From contig CAJTYO010000066.1 of NCBI GenBank assembly GCA_910584045.1, positions 1 to 13,466 of the forward strand: a DNA stretch of 13,466 nucleotides, given 5' to 3'. The DNA is from an uncultured Oscillospiraceae bacterium. GTDB taxonomy: Bacteria > Bacillota > Clostridia > Oscillospirales > Oscillospiraceae. The notes beneath the pieces were generated by a model. It did not search any database and was not told where the DNA came from. It saw only the letters and a list, made by a program, of their open reading frames with translations. The translations under genes and the position numbers were made by a program. Shown piece by piece: positions 6,274 through 13,466 of the stretch; position 1 is the first letter of the stretch, and each line of letters begins with the position of its first letter.

Positions 6274-8064
6274 ATGTCAATTAAAGACAAGATCAAGTCT
6301 CTCCTGTTTTCCCCGGCATTGAAGGAAGAAGACAAGGAGGAGACCCGTAACCATACCGCAGGGGCTGGACACGCGGCAGACGAGCCGTCGGAATCCCTGG
6401 GCGTCGGCGTGGACGAGTCGCTGCTGGAACTGCCCCAGGAACATCCGATGTATCAGCTATATAATCTTCAGCGGCGGTCTGCCGGCTATCTGCCTACGCC
6501 CCGCATTTGTATGGATGAGGACGGCGTGCTCCCGGCAGATATGATTCAGCGGGAGAAAATCCGGCTGCGGACTGTGTTAAATAAGGAGTGCAGCCTGCGT
6601 CTGAAAGAAGCTAGGGGAAAGAAGAGCGCCCCCAAGGACAAGGACGCCAGTCGGAGCAAGGATGGCGGAAAGCCCGAGGAGAAGGCGGAGGGCAAGCACA
6701 AGAAAAAGGAAGCCGAGCCGGTCATACTGGACGCCCGCCCCTTCTTTTTCCTCTCCGCAGATAAACTGTACGCATGGCTGTTCGTGTTCCCGCCGGTGGG
6801 AGGCGGGGCAGATCTTTCCCGAGATATGATCTATCAGGCTCTGGTGGAGCGGGAAATTGCCTTCGGCGTGGATACGCGTCTGGCGGACCGGCTGGCCCAT
6901 GGGGACCGGCGGTACTTCACTTTGTACCTCATTGCAAAAGGAAAGCCCGCCTTTGACGGGAAAAACGGCAACATTGTAGACAACTTCCCCCGTGTGATTG
7001 AACGGGTTTTGGAGGTGAACGAATATGACCAGGTGGATTATACGGCCCTGAATCTTATTCGGAACGTAAAGCAGGGGGAGGAGATCTGCCGGCTTATCCG
7101 TCCCACCGAGGGCGAACCGGGCCGGACGGTGCTGGATCAGGAGCTCCCCGCCAAGAGCGGCAAATCAGTGCCCCTGCCGAAGGGCCGGAATACGGAGATC
7201 AGCGAGGATGGAATCTCCCTGCTGGCCTCGATCGCAGGCCACGTGGAGTACACCGGCCGCAGCTTCCAGGTCAAGCCGGTGCTGGATGTGCCGGGGAATG
7301 TGGACTTCTCCACCGGGAATATCAATTTCCTGGGGGACGTCAACATCAAGGGCGATGTGCTTAGCGGCTTTACTGTCCGCGCCATGGGGAATATCCAGGT
7401 GGGCGGCGCAGTGGAGGCCGGCAGTACCGTGGAGGCCGGAGGCGACCTCGTTGTGGTAAAGGGGATCCTGGGCGACGGCAGCACGGTGGTGCGCTCCCAT
7501 CGGAGCATTTTCTCCAAATACATTGAGAACTCCACCATCTACGTCCGGGAAAACCTACAGACCGACTGTATTATCAACGGCAGCATTTACTGTGATGGAG
7601 AGGTGCAGGTCCGTTCCGGGCGGGGAAGCATTATGGGCGGCCGCATCTGGGCCGCTAAGAAGATTACCGCCCGCGCCATCGGCGCTCCCTCGGAGTGCCG
7701 GACGGCCATTACCCTGGGCGGCCTGCCCTGTACAAATTTCGAGCGAGAGGTGGTGCAAAAAGAGCTGCGGGAGCTGGAGCAGGAGCTGGAAAAAATGGAA
7801 TGCCAGCTGGACAGCCCCGTGAAGTCCAGCCTGCTGAGCAAGCTGCGGATTAAATTATCAACAGCGGAGCTGAAGCTCAAGCAGCTGGAGGACGAATTGA
7901 TGGACATTAAGATCGAGCTGCAGGAGAAGGAGGACGGGCGGCTGGAGTGCAGCGTAGCCTATCCAGGTACTGAGATCAGTATCGGAGAGGAAACCCTCCG
8001 CCTGCGGCGCGAGGCGCGGCAGTGTGTGGCCAAGATGGTGAACGGAGAGATTGTAGTGACATAA
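6274..8064 (+). CDS. FapA/DUF342 family protein
   Basis: A 596-residue protein of the FapA (DUF342) family, many members of which lie in flagellar, chemotaxis or polar-localisation contexts. Residues 1-110 are a variable N-terminus. About 110-149 form a very Lys/Glu-rich low-complexity linker. About 150-245 match the FapA N-terminal domain, and about 270-480 a glycine/valine-rich right-handed beta-helix with repeats of the G-N-V-D-F, G-D-V-N-I-K-G-D-V and G-G-A-V-E-A-G type. Residues 489-566 form a coiled coil typical of the family C-terminus. No signal peptide or membrane segment is seen, so it is cytoplasmic. The ribosome binding site is weak (GCGGTG), so translation may depend on the tiny upstream frame. 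It is first in an operon with CheX- and CheY-like genes, which suggests a scaffold in a signalling circuit. The molecular function of the family is poorly defined. Confidence 0.85.
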   Translation: MSIKDKIKSLLFSPALKEEDKEETRNHTAGAGHAADEPSESLGVGVDESLLELPQEHPMYQLYNLQRRSAGYLPTPRICMDEDGVLPADMIQREKIRLRTVLNKECSLRLKEARGKKSAPKDKDASRSKDGGKPEEKAEGKHKKKEAEPVILDARPFFFLSADKLYAWLFVFPPVGGGADLSRDMIYQALVEREIAFGVDTRLADRLAHGDRRYFTLYLIAKGKPAFDGKNGNIVDNFPRVIERVLEVNEYDQVDYTALNLIRNVKQGEEICRLIRPTEGEPGRTVLDQELPAKSGKSVPLPKGRNTEISEDGISLLASIAGHVEYTGRSFQVKPVLDVPGNVDFSTGNINFLGDVNIKGDVLSGFTVRAMGNIQVGGAVEAGSTVEAGGDLVVVKGILGDGSTVVRSHRSIFSKYIENSTIYVRENLQTDCIINGSIYCDGEVQVRSGRGSIMGGRIWAAKKITARAIGAPSECRTAITLGGLPCTNFEREVVQKELRELEQELEKMECQLDSPVKSSLLSKLRIKLSTAELKLKQLEDELMDIKIELQEKEDGRLECSVAYPGTEISIGEETLRLRREARQCVAKMVNGEIVVT

Positions 8065-8115
8065 TCCCCTCATGCTGCGGGGTGAGGAATACAGGTTTTA
8101 GAGAGAAGGCGGGAT

Positions 8116-8589
8116 ATGAATACAAACATACCGCGGGAGCGGTTGATGGAGATTTTTGATCAGGTGGTTCGTGAGATCACCCAACGTGAGGCCGGCATCT
8201 GTCTGGCTCCGGGAAACACAGAGCCGGACGGGGAGCTTTTTACGGTATACACCGTCTTTGAGCGGGGGTTCCACACATGTCTGTCCCTGTGCGCGGAGGC
8301 ATCCATGTTTGTCCGCCTGACCCAGGGGATGATGCAGAAGGAGGACGTTACCCGGCGGGATGTGGAGGACTTTGCAAAGGAATATTTTAACGTACTGTGC
8401 GGACACATTGTTTCCCAGCTGTTTCGGGAAACCCGGGTTCCGGCCAGATTCAGCCCTCCGTCCTTCCAGCAGGGGTGGTATGCGCCGGAGGACTATTTGC
8501 GGCACATTGTCCTCACCTATGCCAGCGATGGGAACGAACATGCACAGCTGATTCACCACGCTCCCTCCGGGGAATGCGCGGGACAATAA
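8116..8589 (+). CDS. CheX/CheC-type phosphatase-like protein
   Basis: A 157-residue cytoplasmic protein with a GAAGG ribosome binding site. Residues 85-96 show the CheC/CheX/FliY phosphatase signature D-x3-E-x2-N-x3-G, with Glu89 and Asn92 as the pair that directs attack on the aspartyl phosphate of CheY. In this family they sit on a helix that inserts into the receiver active site. The length matches CheX, which has one such motif; CheC normally has two. It lies 51 bases after the FapA gene and 33 before a CheY-like receiver, the likely substrate. CheX proteins usually dimerise. The last 20 residues look disordered. Confidence 0.75.
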   Translation: MNTNIPRERLMEIFDQVVREITQREAGICLAPGNTEPDGELFTVYTVFERGFHTCLSLCAEASMFVRLTQGMMQKEDVTRRDVEDFAKEYFNVLCGHIVSQLFRETRVPARFSPPSFQQGWYAPEDYLRHIVLTYASDGNEHAQLIHHAPSGECAGQ

Positions 8590-8622
8590 TCATATGAATC
8601 GACAGAAAGAAGGAGACGCTTT

Positions 8623-8985
8623 ATGAAAAAACGGCTCATGGTTGTAGACGACTCCCGCGTGATGGAGTACCAGATTTGCAAAATGTTGGAGGGCACAGAT
8701 TTTGAGGTGGCCGCCTACTGCGAGAACGGTGAAGAGGCCATTACCCGCTATGAGGAGGTCAAGCCGGATATTGTCACCATGGACATCATCATGCCCGGCA
8801 TAGACGGACTGGAGGCCGCCCAGGTCATCGCGGAGGCCCACCCGGAGGCCCGCATTATCATGGTCTCTTCCCTGGCCTATGAGGATACAATCAATGAGGC
8901 TGAATCCATCGGCGCAAAGCTGTTTCTCTATAAGCCCATTGAGCGGGAAGAATTGATCGCAGCCCTGGAGCAGGCAATGCTGTAG
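8623..8985 (+). CDS. Stand-alone CheY-like response regulator receiver
   Basis: A 120-residue single receiver domain with no output domain. The ATG at 8623 follows AAGGAG. The acidic pocket is Asp9/Asp10, the phospho-acceptor Asp54 (in V-T-M-D-I-I-M-P), the switch residue Ser82, and the conserved lysine Lys104 followed by Pro105. It probably carries a phosphoryl signal by protein-protein contact. Its partner phosphatase is probably the CheX-like protein encoded just upstream, and the FapA protein is a candidate target. No CheA-type kinase gene is in the window. A motility role is not required, since single receivers also serve development and other pathways. Confidence 0.9.
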   Translation: MKKRLMVVDDSRVMEYQICKMLEGTDFEVAAYCENGEEAITRYEEVKPDIVTMDIIMPGIDGLEAAQVIAEAHPEARIIMVSSLAYEDTINEAESIGAKLFLYKPIEREELIAALEQAML

Positions 8986-8995
8986 AAAATAATCG

Positions 8996-9035
8996 CCCGC
9001 GTACCGCTGATCTCTCGGCGGTACGCGGGTTTCTT
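8996..9035 (+). terminator. Intrinsic terminator of the fapA-cheX-cheY operon
   Basis: Perfect 12-bp arms (8996-9007 and 9018-9029) enclose a 10-base loop and are followed by TTTCTT. It begins ten bases after the CheY stop. On the other strand the T-tract is poor, so it works mainly rightward, between two convergent operons. Confidence 0.85.
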
Positions 9036-9064
9036 CTGGAGAGGAACCGGAGGAAGAGCTCCGC

Positions 9065-9862
9065 TCAGGTCAAATATTCCTCCAGACATATGCCCTGCTC
9101 ATGGATTTCTGCCGCCGCCGCCCGGCCAACATAGCGGTAGTGCCAGGGCTCGTAGATAATCCCGGTGAGCTCGCTCTTTTCACTGGGATAACGCAGAATG
9201 AAACCGTATTCCCAGCTGTGCGCCATCAGCCATTTCTGTACGGCGGTGTCCTCCTGGCTCTCGTCCAGATTCTGGTTGTCTATGTCCACGACGTCCACTG
9301 CCAGTCCCAGCTGGTGCTCGCTGGTTCCGGGAGCGGCGACCTCTCTGGCCGCCTCTGTCTCCGCCGCTTCCCGGGAATACCCGCAGGATATGAGCCGCTC
9401 CACCTTGTTTTGAAGGAGCTGCTCCTGCTTCTCATAGCTGCGGTAGGCCGAGCAGACCACCGGCGTCAGGCCAGCCGTGCGGCAGGCGGCCAGCATATCC
9501 TGGAGGTCCTGGTAACAGCGCACGTCCACCTCCAGGCCATTCGTCAGCGCCTTTGATACAAAGGTGTAATCCTGGGGCAGAGGATTCCAGCGATTCGTCA
9601 AGGTCAGATTCCAGGCGCTTTTATCGAGGACATCCGCTTCCGGAGAGCTGTCCGGCTCCGCAGGAAGGACCTGCCTCGGCTGAGCCGCCGCCAGAGGACT
9701 GGCGGTCACGGACTGGAATGGGTCGTCCATCTCCGGGGAATTTATCCCCTCCGGCGGCAGCGCGAATGCCATGATAAAGGAAAAGACCGCTAGAAAAAAC
9801 GCATATACGGGAAGCCGGTTTCTAAAGCGGCGGATGCGCCTGCGCCAAGTTCTTTTGTACAT
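9065..9862 (-). CDS. VanY-type D-alanyl-D-alanine carboxypeptidase, membrane-anchored
   Basis: A 265-residue zinc peptidase that trims the terminal D-alanine from peptidoglycan stem peptides. I choose ATG 9862 because GAGAGGTG sits six bases upstream. The in-frame GTG at 9871 lies inside that ribosome binding site. Residues 1-16 are strongly basic and 18-36 form one membrane helix, so the enzyme faces outward. The VanY/LAS signature S-E-H-Q-L-G-L-A-V-D gives zinc ligands His183 and Asp190, and E-P-W-H-Y-R gives Glu238 and His241. S-A-Y-R-S (138-142) supplies the substrate-side Arg141. It is last in an operon with a two-component system, as vanY is in van clusters, but no vanH, vanA or vanX is present. 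A housekeeping wall role is more likely than glycopeptide resistance. Confidence 0.9.
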   Translation of the reverse strand: MYKRTWRRRIRRFRNRLPVYAFFLAVFSFIMAFALPPEGINSPEMDDPFQSVTASPLAAAQPRQVLPAEPDSSPEADVLDKSAWNLTLTNRWNPLPQDYTFVSKALTNGLEVDVRCYQDLQDMLAACRTAGLTPVVCSAYRSYEKQEQLLQNKVERLISCGYSREAAETEAAREVAAPGTSEHQLGLAVDVVDIDNQNLDESQEDTAVQKWLMAHSWEYGFILRYPSEKSELTGIIYEPWHYRYVGRAAAAEIHEQGICLEEYLT

Positions 9863-9866
9863 ACGA

Positions 9867-9910
9867 AGCACCTCTCTATGACAGGGATAGTTCCATCATA
9901 GAGAGGCGCT
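9867..9910 (-). promoter_or_regulatory. Hairpin sequestering the vanY ribosome binding site
   Basis: Arms 9867-9880 and 9897-9910 pair over 14 positions around a 16-base loop. The one imperfection is a G-U wobble in minus-strand RNA but an A-C mismatch in plus-strand RNA, so the structure suits the vanY message. The 3' arm contains the GAGAGGTG of vanY. Folding would lower translation, and opening would release it. There is no T-tract, so it is not a good terminator. Confidence 0.55.
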
Positions 9911-9955
9911 TCATTAAACCCCTATCCGTCCGGCATCTGTCTGGCATCGGAAATC

Positions 9956-10720
9956 TTACGAATCGTAGGCGGCATTGGCTGGAGGAGGAGAAATATAGGG
10001 ATTCAATGTGGTGAAGCCGTCCGAAAAATAGATATACAGATCCAGCTCATACACTGTCTTCTCCCCGTCCGCCGCCCCCAGGGGGAAGATCAGCGCAAAC
10101 CTCGCGGTGTAATCGAACAACATCTCATTGCCGATCTGGACCTCCGTGCCGTAATAGTCCTCCAGGAACGCCCGCCAGTTTTCCGCGCTGGCATAAATGG
10201 ATTCGCCGCTGCCCTTATGGATGTCGTATTTCGCAGAAGGAGCCGAGATCATGAACGCCTTCCCGGTGGCGTCGTCCATCCAGACGTAAAGCGTCTCCCC
10301 CCTTTCCGGCAGGTCCCACTCCATGGTCCAGGTTGGAATGGACACGCTCCCGTCATTGGCGTGCAGCGTCTGGGGCCAGATTTGGGGCATGGACGAAACC
10401 GTCTCGTCCAGCAGCCCGAACTGAAGCAGCTGCTTCATGAGCTCCTCGGCCGCAGTCAGGGCCTCCACCCGGGTCATGCGGGTATCCTTCCTCGACTCCG
10501 CGATCTCCTCTATATAATAGTCCGAACCGGATATCAGCTTCAGCGTCCGGCCCAGGTCCGACTCCTGCCGGAGGGTCAGGCTGAAGGAGTCGAAGGAGCG
10601 AACCTCCGGGTCCGACTGATAGGCGTCCTGCGCCCAGGATGCGGCGAAGGGCATGGCCGCCCCCGCCGCCATCAACAGCAGCGTGGTGAGCGCCATCAGC
10701 ACTTTTTTCATCCGCTTCAC
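9956..10720 (-). CDS. Exported protein of unknown function in a two-component operon
   Basis: A 254-residue secreted or wall-facing protein. The GTG at 10720 is the best start: AGGAGG lies six bases before it and it overlaps the kinase stop as GTGA. ATG 10711 is the alternative. Residues 1-30 form a signal peptide with basic start, a hydrophobic core and a likely cut after A-S-W-A. The mature part has no Cys lipobox, no catalytic motif I recognise and no further membrane helix. A segment with W-T-M-E-W-D-L-P and D-D-A-T-G-K resembles the strand-turn-strand pattern of PepSY/YycI-like domains, which often modulate a kinase or peptidase outside the cell. That resemblance is weak. Its position between the sensor kinase and VanY suggests it tunes one of them. 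Confidence 0.75.
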   Translation of the reverse strand: MKRMKKVLMALTTLLLMAAGAAMPFAASWAQDAYQSDPEVRSFDSFSLTLRQESDLGRTLKLISGSDYYIEEIAESRKDTRMTRVEALTAAEELMKQLLQFGLLDETVSSMPQIWPQTLHANDGSVSIPTWTMEWDLPERGETLYVWMDDATGKAFMISAPSAKYDIHKGSGESIYASAENWRAFLEDYYGTEVQIGNEMLFDYTARFALIFPLGAADGEKTVYELDLYIYFSDGFTTLNPYISPPPANAAYDS

Positions 10721-12126
10721 GGCCTTCCTCCTCTCAGCTCCACGGTAACACAGGTTCCCCGGGGGATATCGGCGCGGTTGGCGAAGCGGATAGACCCGTT
10801 GTGAAGGGCCGCGATCTCCTGACACAGCGCCAGGCCCAGGCCGAAGCCCCCCTGCTTCCGGGACCGGGCCTTGTCCACCCGGTAGAAAGCCTCCGTCAGG
10901 TGCTCCAGAGCCTCCTCCGGGATGCCCCGCCCGTTGTCCAGTACCCGGATACGGCACCCGTCGGCCAGCATCTCCTGGTGAAACGCCAAGGCGCCTCCGT
11001 CTGAAAGGGCCTTCTGGGCGTTGTCCGCCAGGTTCAGCAGCAGCGACCACGTGAGGTCCGGCTCCAGCCGGCATGTTCCCGGCTGGCATGAGCACTCAAC
11101 GCTGATCCTCCGCACCGCCAGCAGGGGACGCAGCCGGTCCGTGAACTCCTCCACCAGCTCCGCCGGGGACACCTCTGTCAGAGGCAGGCCCTGCTCCTTC
11201 ACCACCAGCAGCTCCAGCAGCTTCCGGGACAGGTTGGACAGCCTCTTCCCCTCGGAGTAGACGTAATCCAACGCCTCCGCCTGTTCCGCCGGGCTCAGCC
11301 GCCCGCCCCGCAGCAGATCTGCGTAGCCGATAAGGCTGGTCATGGGGGTCTTCATCTCGTGGGCAAAGCTGCCCACAAAGCGCTCCTGCCGCTCCACGGC
11401 CTGGTGGAGCTCCGAGACGGTCCGCTCCATCCCCTCGGCCATGGCGTTGAAGTCGGCGGACACGGCGGCGATCTCGTCCTCGCTGCGGATGGGGACCCGG
11501 CTGGAGAAGTTCCCCGAGGCGATGGCCCGGGAAGCCCGGGACAGCCCCGTCAGCGGCGCGGTCAGCAGCCGAGACATGGTGTAGGACGCAACGGCGCACA
11601 GCAGGGCCATCACGCCGAATACCCGCAGATAGGTCTCCTGCTGGCTGCGGCGCATGGCATAGAGGCTGGAGATAGCATGGGCTGTGCGCAGGCAGAGCTT
11701 CTCCCCGTTGGTCTCCACCACTGCGGACAGCAGCAGATACCGTTCCCCTGCCGGCCCCTCCGCCAGTCGGATGAGACACGCGTCCGCCTCCGTCGGGTCT
11801 TCTCCCCACAGCCCGGCGGGAAAGGGGGCGTCGGTGGCATAGATCGTGCCGCCTTCGGCGGTGAGCAGCAGGGCCGTCCAGGCAGAGCGGTTCTGCTGGC
11901 ACAGCTGCTCCATGGTCTGGGCAATGGCCTCCTCATCCAGGTAAGGGGTCAGGCCGTTGACGATCCGCAGTGCGCTCCAGGCCATGCGGTAGGAGGAGAA
12001 GGCCGCGTCCTTCTCCCGCTCCAGAGAATCCTGGAAAAATCCGGCGATCAGCAGACTGCCCCCCGCCCCGAACAGCACCGCCATCAGCGCCAGCATCCAC
12101 AGGGTCATCTTCACCCTGAATTTCAC
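10717..12126 (-). CDS. Membrane sensor histidine kinase
   Basis: A 469-residue HisKA/HATPase kinase. The start is GTG 12126, with GGAGGTC six bases upstream and a GTGA overlap with the regulator stop. The longer in-frame reading to 12423 lies over the regulator gene and is rejected. Membrane helices at about 8-30 and 167-189 enclose an external sensor domain of about 135 residues with no recognised fold. A HAMP domain spans about 188-240. The phospho-acceptor is His256 in F-A-H-E-M-K-T-P. The ATP domain has an N-box with Asn365 and Asn369, the G1 box D-N-G-R-G (397-401) and the G2 box G-F-G-L-G-L (427-432). It should phosphorylate the OmpR-type regulator encoded upstream. The signal is probably envelope-related, given the downstream carboxypeptidase. 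Confidence 0.92.
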   Translation of the reverse strand: MKFRVKMTLWMLALMAVLFGAGGSLLIAGFFQDSLEREKDAAFSSYRMAWSALRIVNGLTPYLDEEAIAQTMEQLCQQNRSAWTALLLTAEGGTIYATDAPFPAGLWGEDPTEADACLIRLAEGPAGERYLLLSAVVETNGEKLCLRTAHAISSLYAMRRSQQETYLRVFGVMALLCAVASYTMSRLLTAPLTGLSRASRAIASGNFSSRVPIRSEDEIAAVSADFNAMAEGMERTVSELHQAVERQERFVGSFAHEMKTPMTSLIGYADLLRGGRLSPAEQAEALDYVYSEGKRLSNLSRKLLELLVVKEQGLPLTEVSPAELVEEFTDRLRPLLAVRRISVECSCQPGTCRLEPDLTWSLLLNLADNAQKALSDGGALAFHQEMLADGCRIRVLDNGRGIPEEALEHLTEAFYRVDKARSRKQGGFGLGLALCQEIAALHNGSIRFANRADIPRGTCVTVELRGGRP

Positions 12127-12782
12127 GGCTTGACCTCCAGACGGTAGCCCACCCGGTTGACGGCCTGGAGCATGGTCTCCCAGCCCACCTTCTTCCGCAG
12201 CCTCTGAACATGGAGATCCACGGCCTTGCTGCCGAAGGGGTAGTCCCCACCCCAGACCCGCTCGTAGATGGTCTCCCGGTACATGGCCCGGCCGGGGTTC
12301 CGGGCAAAGAGGAGCAGCAGGTCGTACTCTGTCTTGGTCAGACTGACCTCCTCCTCCCCCCGCCAGACCCGCATGGAGGCGGTGTCGATCTTCAGCCCGC
12401 CGGTCTCCAGCACCATATCGCACTTCTTGTACCGGCGCAGCACCACATCGATTCTGGCCAGCAGCTCCACGGTGTCAAAGGGCTTGACGATGTAGTCCTC
12501 CGCCCCCAGCCGCAGCCCCTTCACCCGGTCCGCCACCGCCCCCTTGGCGGTGAGGAAGATGACGGGAATCTCCAAAGGGCGGATGTACTCCATCAGCTCA
12601 AAACCATCCACCTCCGGCAGCATCACATCCAGCAGGATCAGATCATAGGTATTCTTCTCCAGCAGGTCCGCCGCCTCCGCGCCGTCAAAGGCGCAGGTGC
12701 AGCGGAACCCCTCCTTGGTCAGGCTCATGCGGATGAGGCTGGAGATGGGCTTTTCGTCATCAACAATCAAAACGCGGATCAC
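12123..12782 (-). CDS. OmpR/PhoB-family response regulator
   Basis: A 219-residue DNA-binding regulator. The start is GTG 12782, preceded by AAGAGGTG. An extended in-frame reading to 12893 would run over the promoter and is rejected. The receiver has Asp8/Asp9, phospho-acceptor Asp52, Thr78 and Lys100. The C-terminal winged helix (about 125-219) includes L-T-K-T-E-Y-D-L-L and the recognition helix V-D-L-H-V-Q-R-L-R-K-K-V. It is first in the operon and its stop overlaps the kinase start, the usual order for such pairs. VanR-, PhoP- or YycF-like assignments cannot be separated from sequence alone. Confidence 0.92.
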   Translation of the reverse strand: MIRVLIVDDEKPISSLIRMSLTKEGFRCTCAFDGAEAADLLEKNTYDLILLDVMLPEVDGFELMEYIRPLEIPVIFLTAKGAVADRVKGLRLGAEDYIVKPFDTVELLARIDVVLRRYKKCDMVLETGGLKIDTASMRVWRGEEEVSLTKTEYDLLLLFARNPGRAMYRETIYERVWGGDYPFGSKAVDLHVQRLRKKVGWETMLQAVNRVGYRLEVKP

Positions 12783-12855
12783 AGGCGGGCACCTCTTTTC
12801 TGATGGGTTATCCAAGTGGCTGCAAAGGTATACGGCCCTGTGGCGGTACATATAA

Positions 12856-12884
12856 ACTATATCACACCGGCATCGAAACGGCAA
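12856..12884 (-). promoter_or_regulatory. Predicted promoter of the regulator-kinase-exported protein-vanY operon
   Basis: On the minus strand TTGCCG (12884-12879) and TATAGT (12861-12856) are 17 bases apart. Transcription would start near 12849, about 65 bases before the GTG of the regulator gene. The terminator of the upstream gene ends about ten bases before the -35 box. Confidence 0.7.
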
Positions 12885-12893
12885 CAGGATCAC

Positions 12894-12926
12894 AAAAACC
12901 GGGAGGAGGCAGCTCGCCTCCTCCCG
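12894..12926 (-). terminator. Intrinsic terminator of the glycogen phosphorylase gene
   Basis: Perfect 11-bp GC-rich arms (12900-12910 and 12916-12926) enclose a five-base loop. On the minus strand the stem is followed by one G and five T's (12898-12894). It starts ten bases past the glgP stop. Confidence 0.85.
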
Positions 12927-12936
12927 ATATGCGTTA

Positions 12937-13466
12937 TCAGCTCAGGTGCCAGATGTCCTCGTTGTACTGCCGGATGGTGCGGTCAGAGGAGAAGTAACCG
13001 GACTTGGCCACGTTCACCAGCATCTTCCGGGCCCAGGTACGGCGGCCGCCGTACTGGGAGACGGCCTGGTCCTTGACGGCGATATACTCCTCCACGTCCA
13101 GCAGGGCCATGAACCAGTCCTTGCCCTTCATATCCCGCCACAGCTCCGCCAGACACAGGGGGTCGCCCACTGCCAGCAGCTGGGGGGATAGCAGGAAGTC
13201 CACCAGGGGCTCCACCCCGGGGGCGTGGTAGTAATCCAGCGCCCGGTAGCGCTGGCCGCCCAGATCGTCGTACAGATGGATGACCCGGTCGCTGTGAGCG
13301 CCGAAGGTGTAAATGTTCTCCGGTCCCACCAGCTGGGCGATCTCCACATTGGCCCCATCCAGGGTGCCCAGAGTCACAGCGCCGTTGGCCATCAGCTTCA
13401 TGTTTCCCGTACCGCTGGCCTCCTTGGAGGCCAGGGAAATCTGCTCGGAGATGTCCGCGGCGGGAA
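12937..13466 (-). CDS. glgP: Glycogen/starch phosphorylase, C-terminal part (5' end outside the window)
   Basis: The last 176 codons of an alpha-glucan phosphorylase, which releases glucose-1-phosphate from glycogen using phosphate and pyridoxal phosphate. The frame is open to the right edge. The visible part begins with P-A-A-D-I-S-E-Q-I-S and contains the cofactor-binding motif E-A-S-G-T-G-N-M-K, whose lysine forms the Schiff base. L-G-T-L-D-G-A-N-V-E-I and the family-typical ending S-G-Y-F-S-S-D-R-T-I follow. The C-terminus is complete and of normal form. It is transcribed away from its unseen upstream neighbours and ends in its own terminator, separate from the two-component operon. Glycogen or maltodextrin storage is expected in this group. 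Confidence 0.95.
   Translation of the reverse strand, partial: PAADISEQISLASKEASGTGNMKLMANGAVTLGTLDGANVEIAQLVGPENIYTFGAHSDRVIHLYDDLGGQRYRALDYYHAPGVEPLVDFLLSPQLLAVGDPLCLAELWRDMKGKDWFMALLDVEEYIAVKDQAVSQYGGRRTWARKMLVNVAKSGYFSSDRTIRQYNEDIWHLS

Noticed and set aside
10721..11095. N-terminal extension of the exported protein
   Set aside because: It overlaps the kinase ATP-binding domain antiframe, with a Gly/Arg/Pro-rich sequence typical of a shadow frame.
11096..12147. Several long open frames on both strands over the kinase and regulator genes
   Set aside because: They are products of high GC content: Arg/Gly/Pro/Ala-rich, no start signals, no recognisable domains, and overlapping firmly identified genes.
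12127..12423. Longer sensor kinase beginning inside the regulator gene
   Set aside because: It overlaps the well-supported OmpR-type DNA-binding domain in another frame. The GTG at 12126 has a good ribosome binding site and a first membrane helix right after it.
9065..12884. Vancomycin-resistance cluster
   Set aside because: VanY with a two-component system is not enough. No vanH, vanA/vanB ligase or vanX is present, and VanY-type enzymes are common in normal wall metabolism.
12783..12893. N-terminal extension of the response regulator
   Set aside because: It reads back through the predicted promoter, carries Cys/Arg-rich sequence unlike a receiver, and has no ribosome binding site.
1..13466. 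CRISPR arrays, tRNA or rRNA genes, insertion sequences with terminal repeats
   Set aside because: No regularly spaced repeats, cloverleaf-type sequences, rRNA-like stretches or DDE transposase genes were seen.

Overview
The window looks like a chromosomal segment of an endospore-forming, GC-rich Clostridia of the Oscillospirales type (Flavonifractor, Oscillibacter and Intestinimonas relatives). This is a judgement from protein style and is not proven. Positions 1 to about 4860 hold mobile-element DNA that is visibly more AT-rich. Positions about 4950 to 13466 hold ordinary-looking, GC-rich chromosomal genes.

Mobile region. A C39-type peptidase gene of conjugative-element style (minus strand, running off the left edge) is followed by a divergent large serine recombinase gene (1064-2905, +). 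A second large serine recombinase gene with a small upstream partner lies on the minus strand (4762 down to 2902). The two recombinase genes converge, and their stop codons overlap. The DNA between them is a 46-codon minus-strand fragment of a sporulation sigma factor, most like SigK (2828-2968). One end of the fragment breaks at the codons for C-I-E-N, where the skin element splits sigK in Bacillus subtilis. The other end breaks near K-K-Y-Y. The simplest reading is a skin-like sigK attachment site used by one recombinase, with a second element inserted into the same gene a short distance upstream. The rest of sigK is not in the window.

Chromosomal region, left to right. A ribokinase-like PfkB sugar kinase has its own promoter. 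A roughly 200-base stretch that can fold into a long irregular rod and ends in a strong terminator may be a small structured RNA. A good sigma-A promoter then drives a three-gene operon: a FapA/DUF342 protein, a CheX/CheC-type phosphatase and a stand-alone CheY-like receiver, closed by a perfect terminator. On the opposite strand a second operon reads OmpR-type regulator, sensor kinase, unknown exported protein, and VanY-type D,D-carboxypeptidase. The first three of these are joined by GTGA stop/start overlaps, and vanY follows behind a hairpin that buries its ribosome binding site. The right edge holds the 3' end of a glycogen phosphorylase gene and its terminator.

The CheX and CheY-like proteins plausibly form one phosphorylation/dephosphorylation circuit with the FapA protein. 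The regulator/kinase pair plausibly senses the cell envelope and controls a wall-trimming peptidase. Both ideas are inferences from domain content and gene order.
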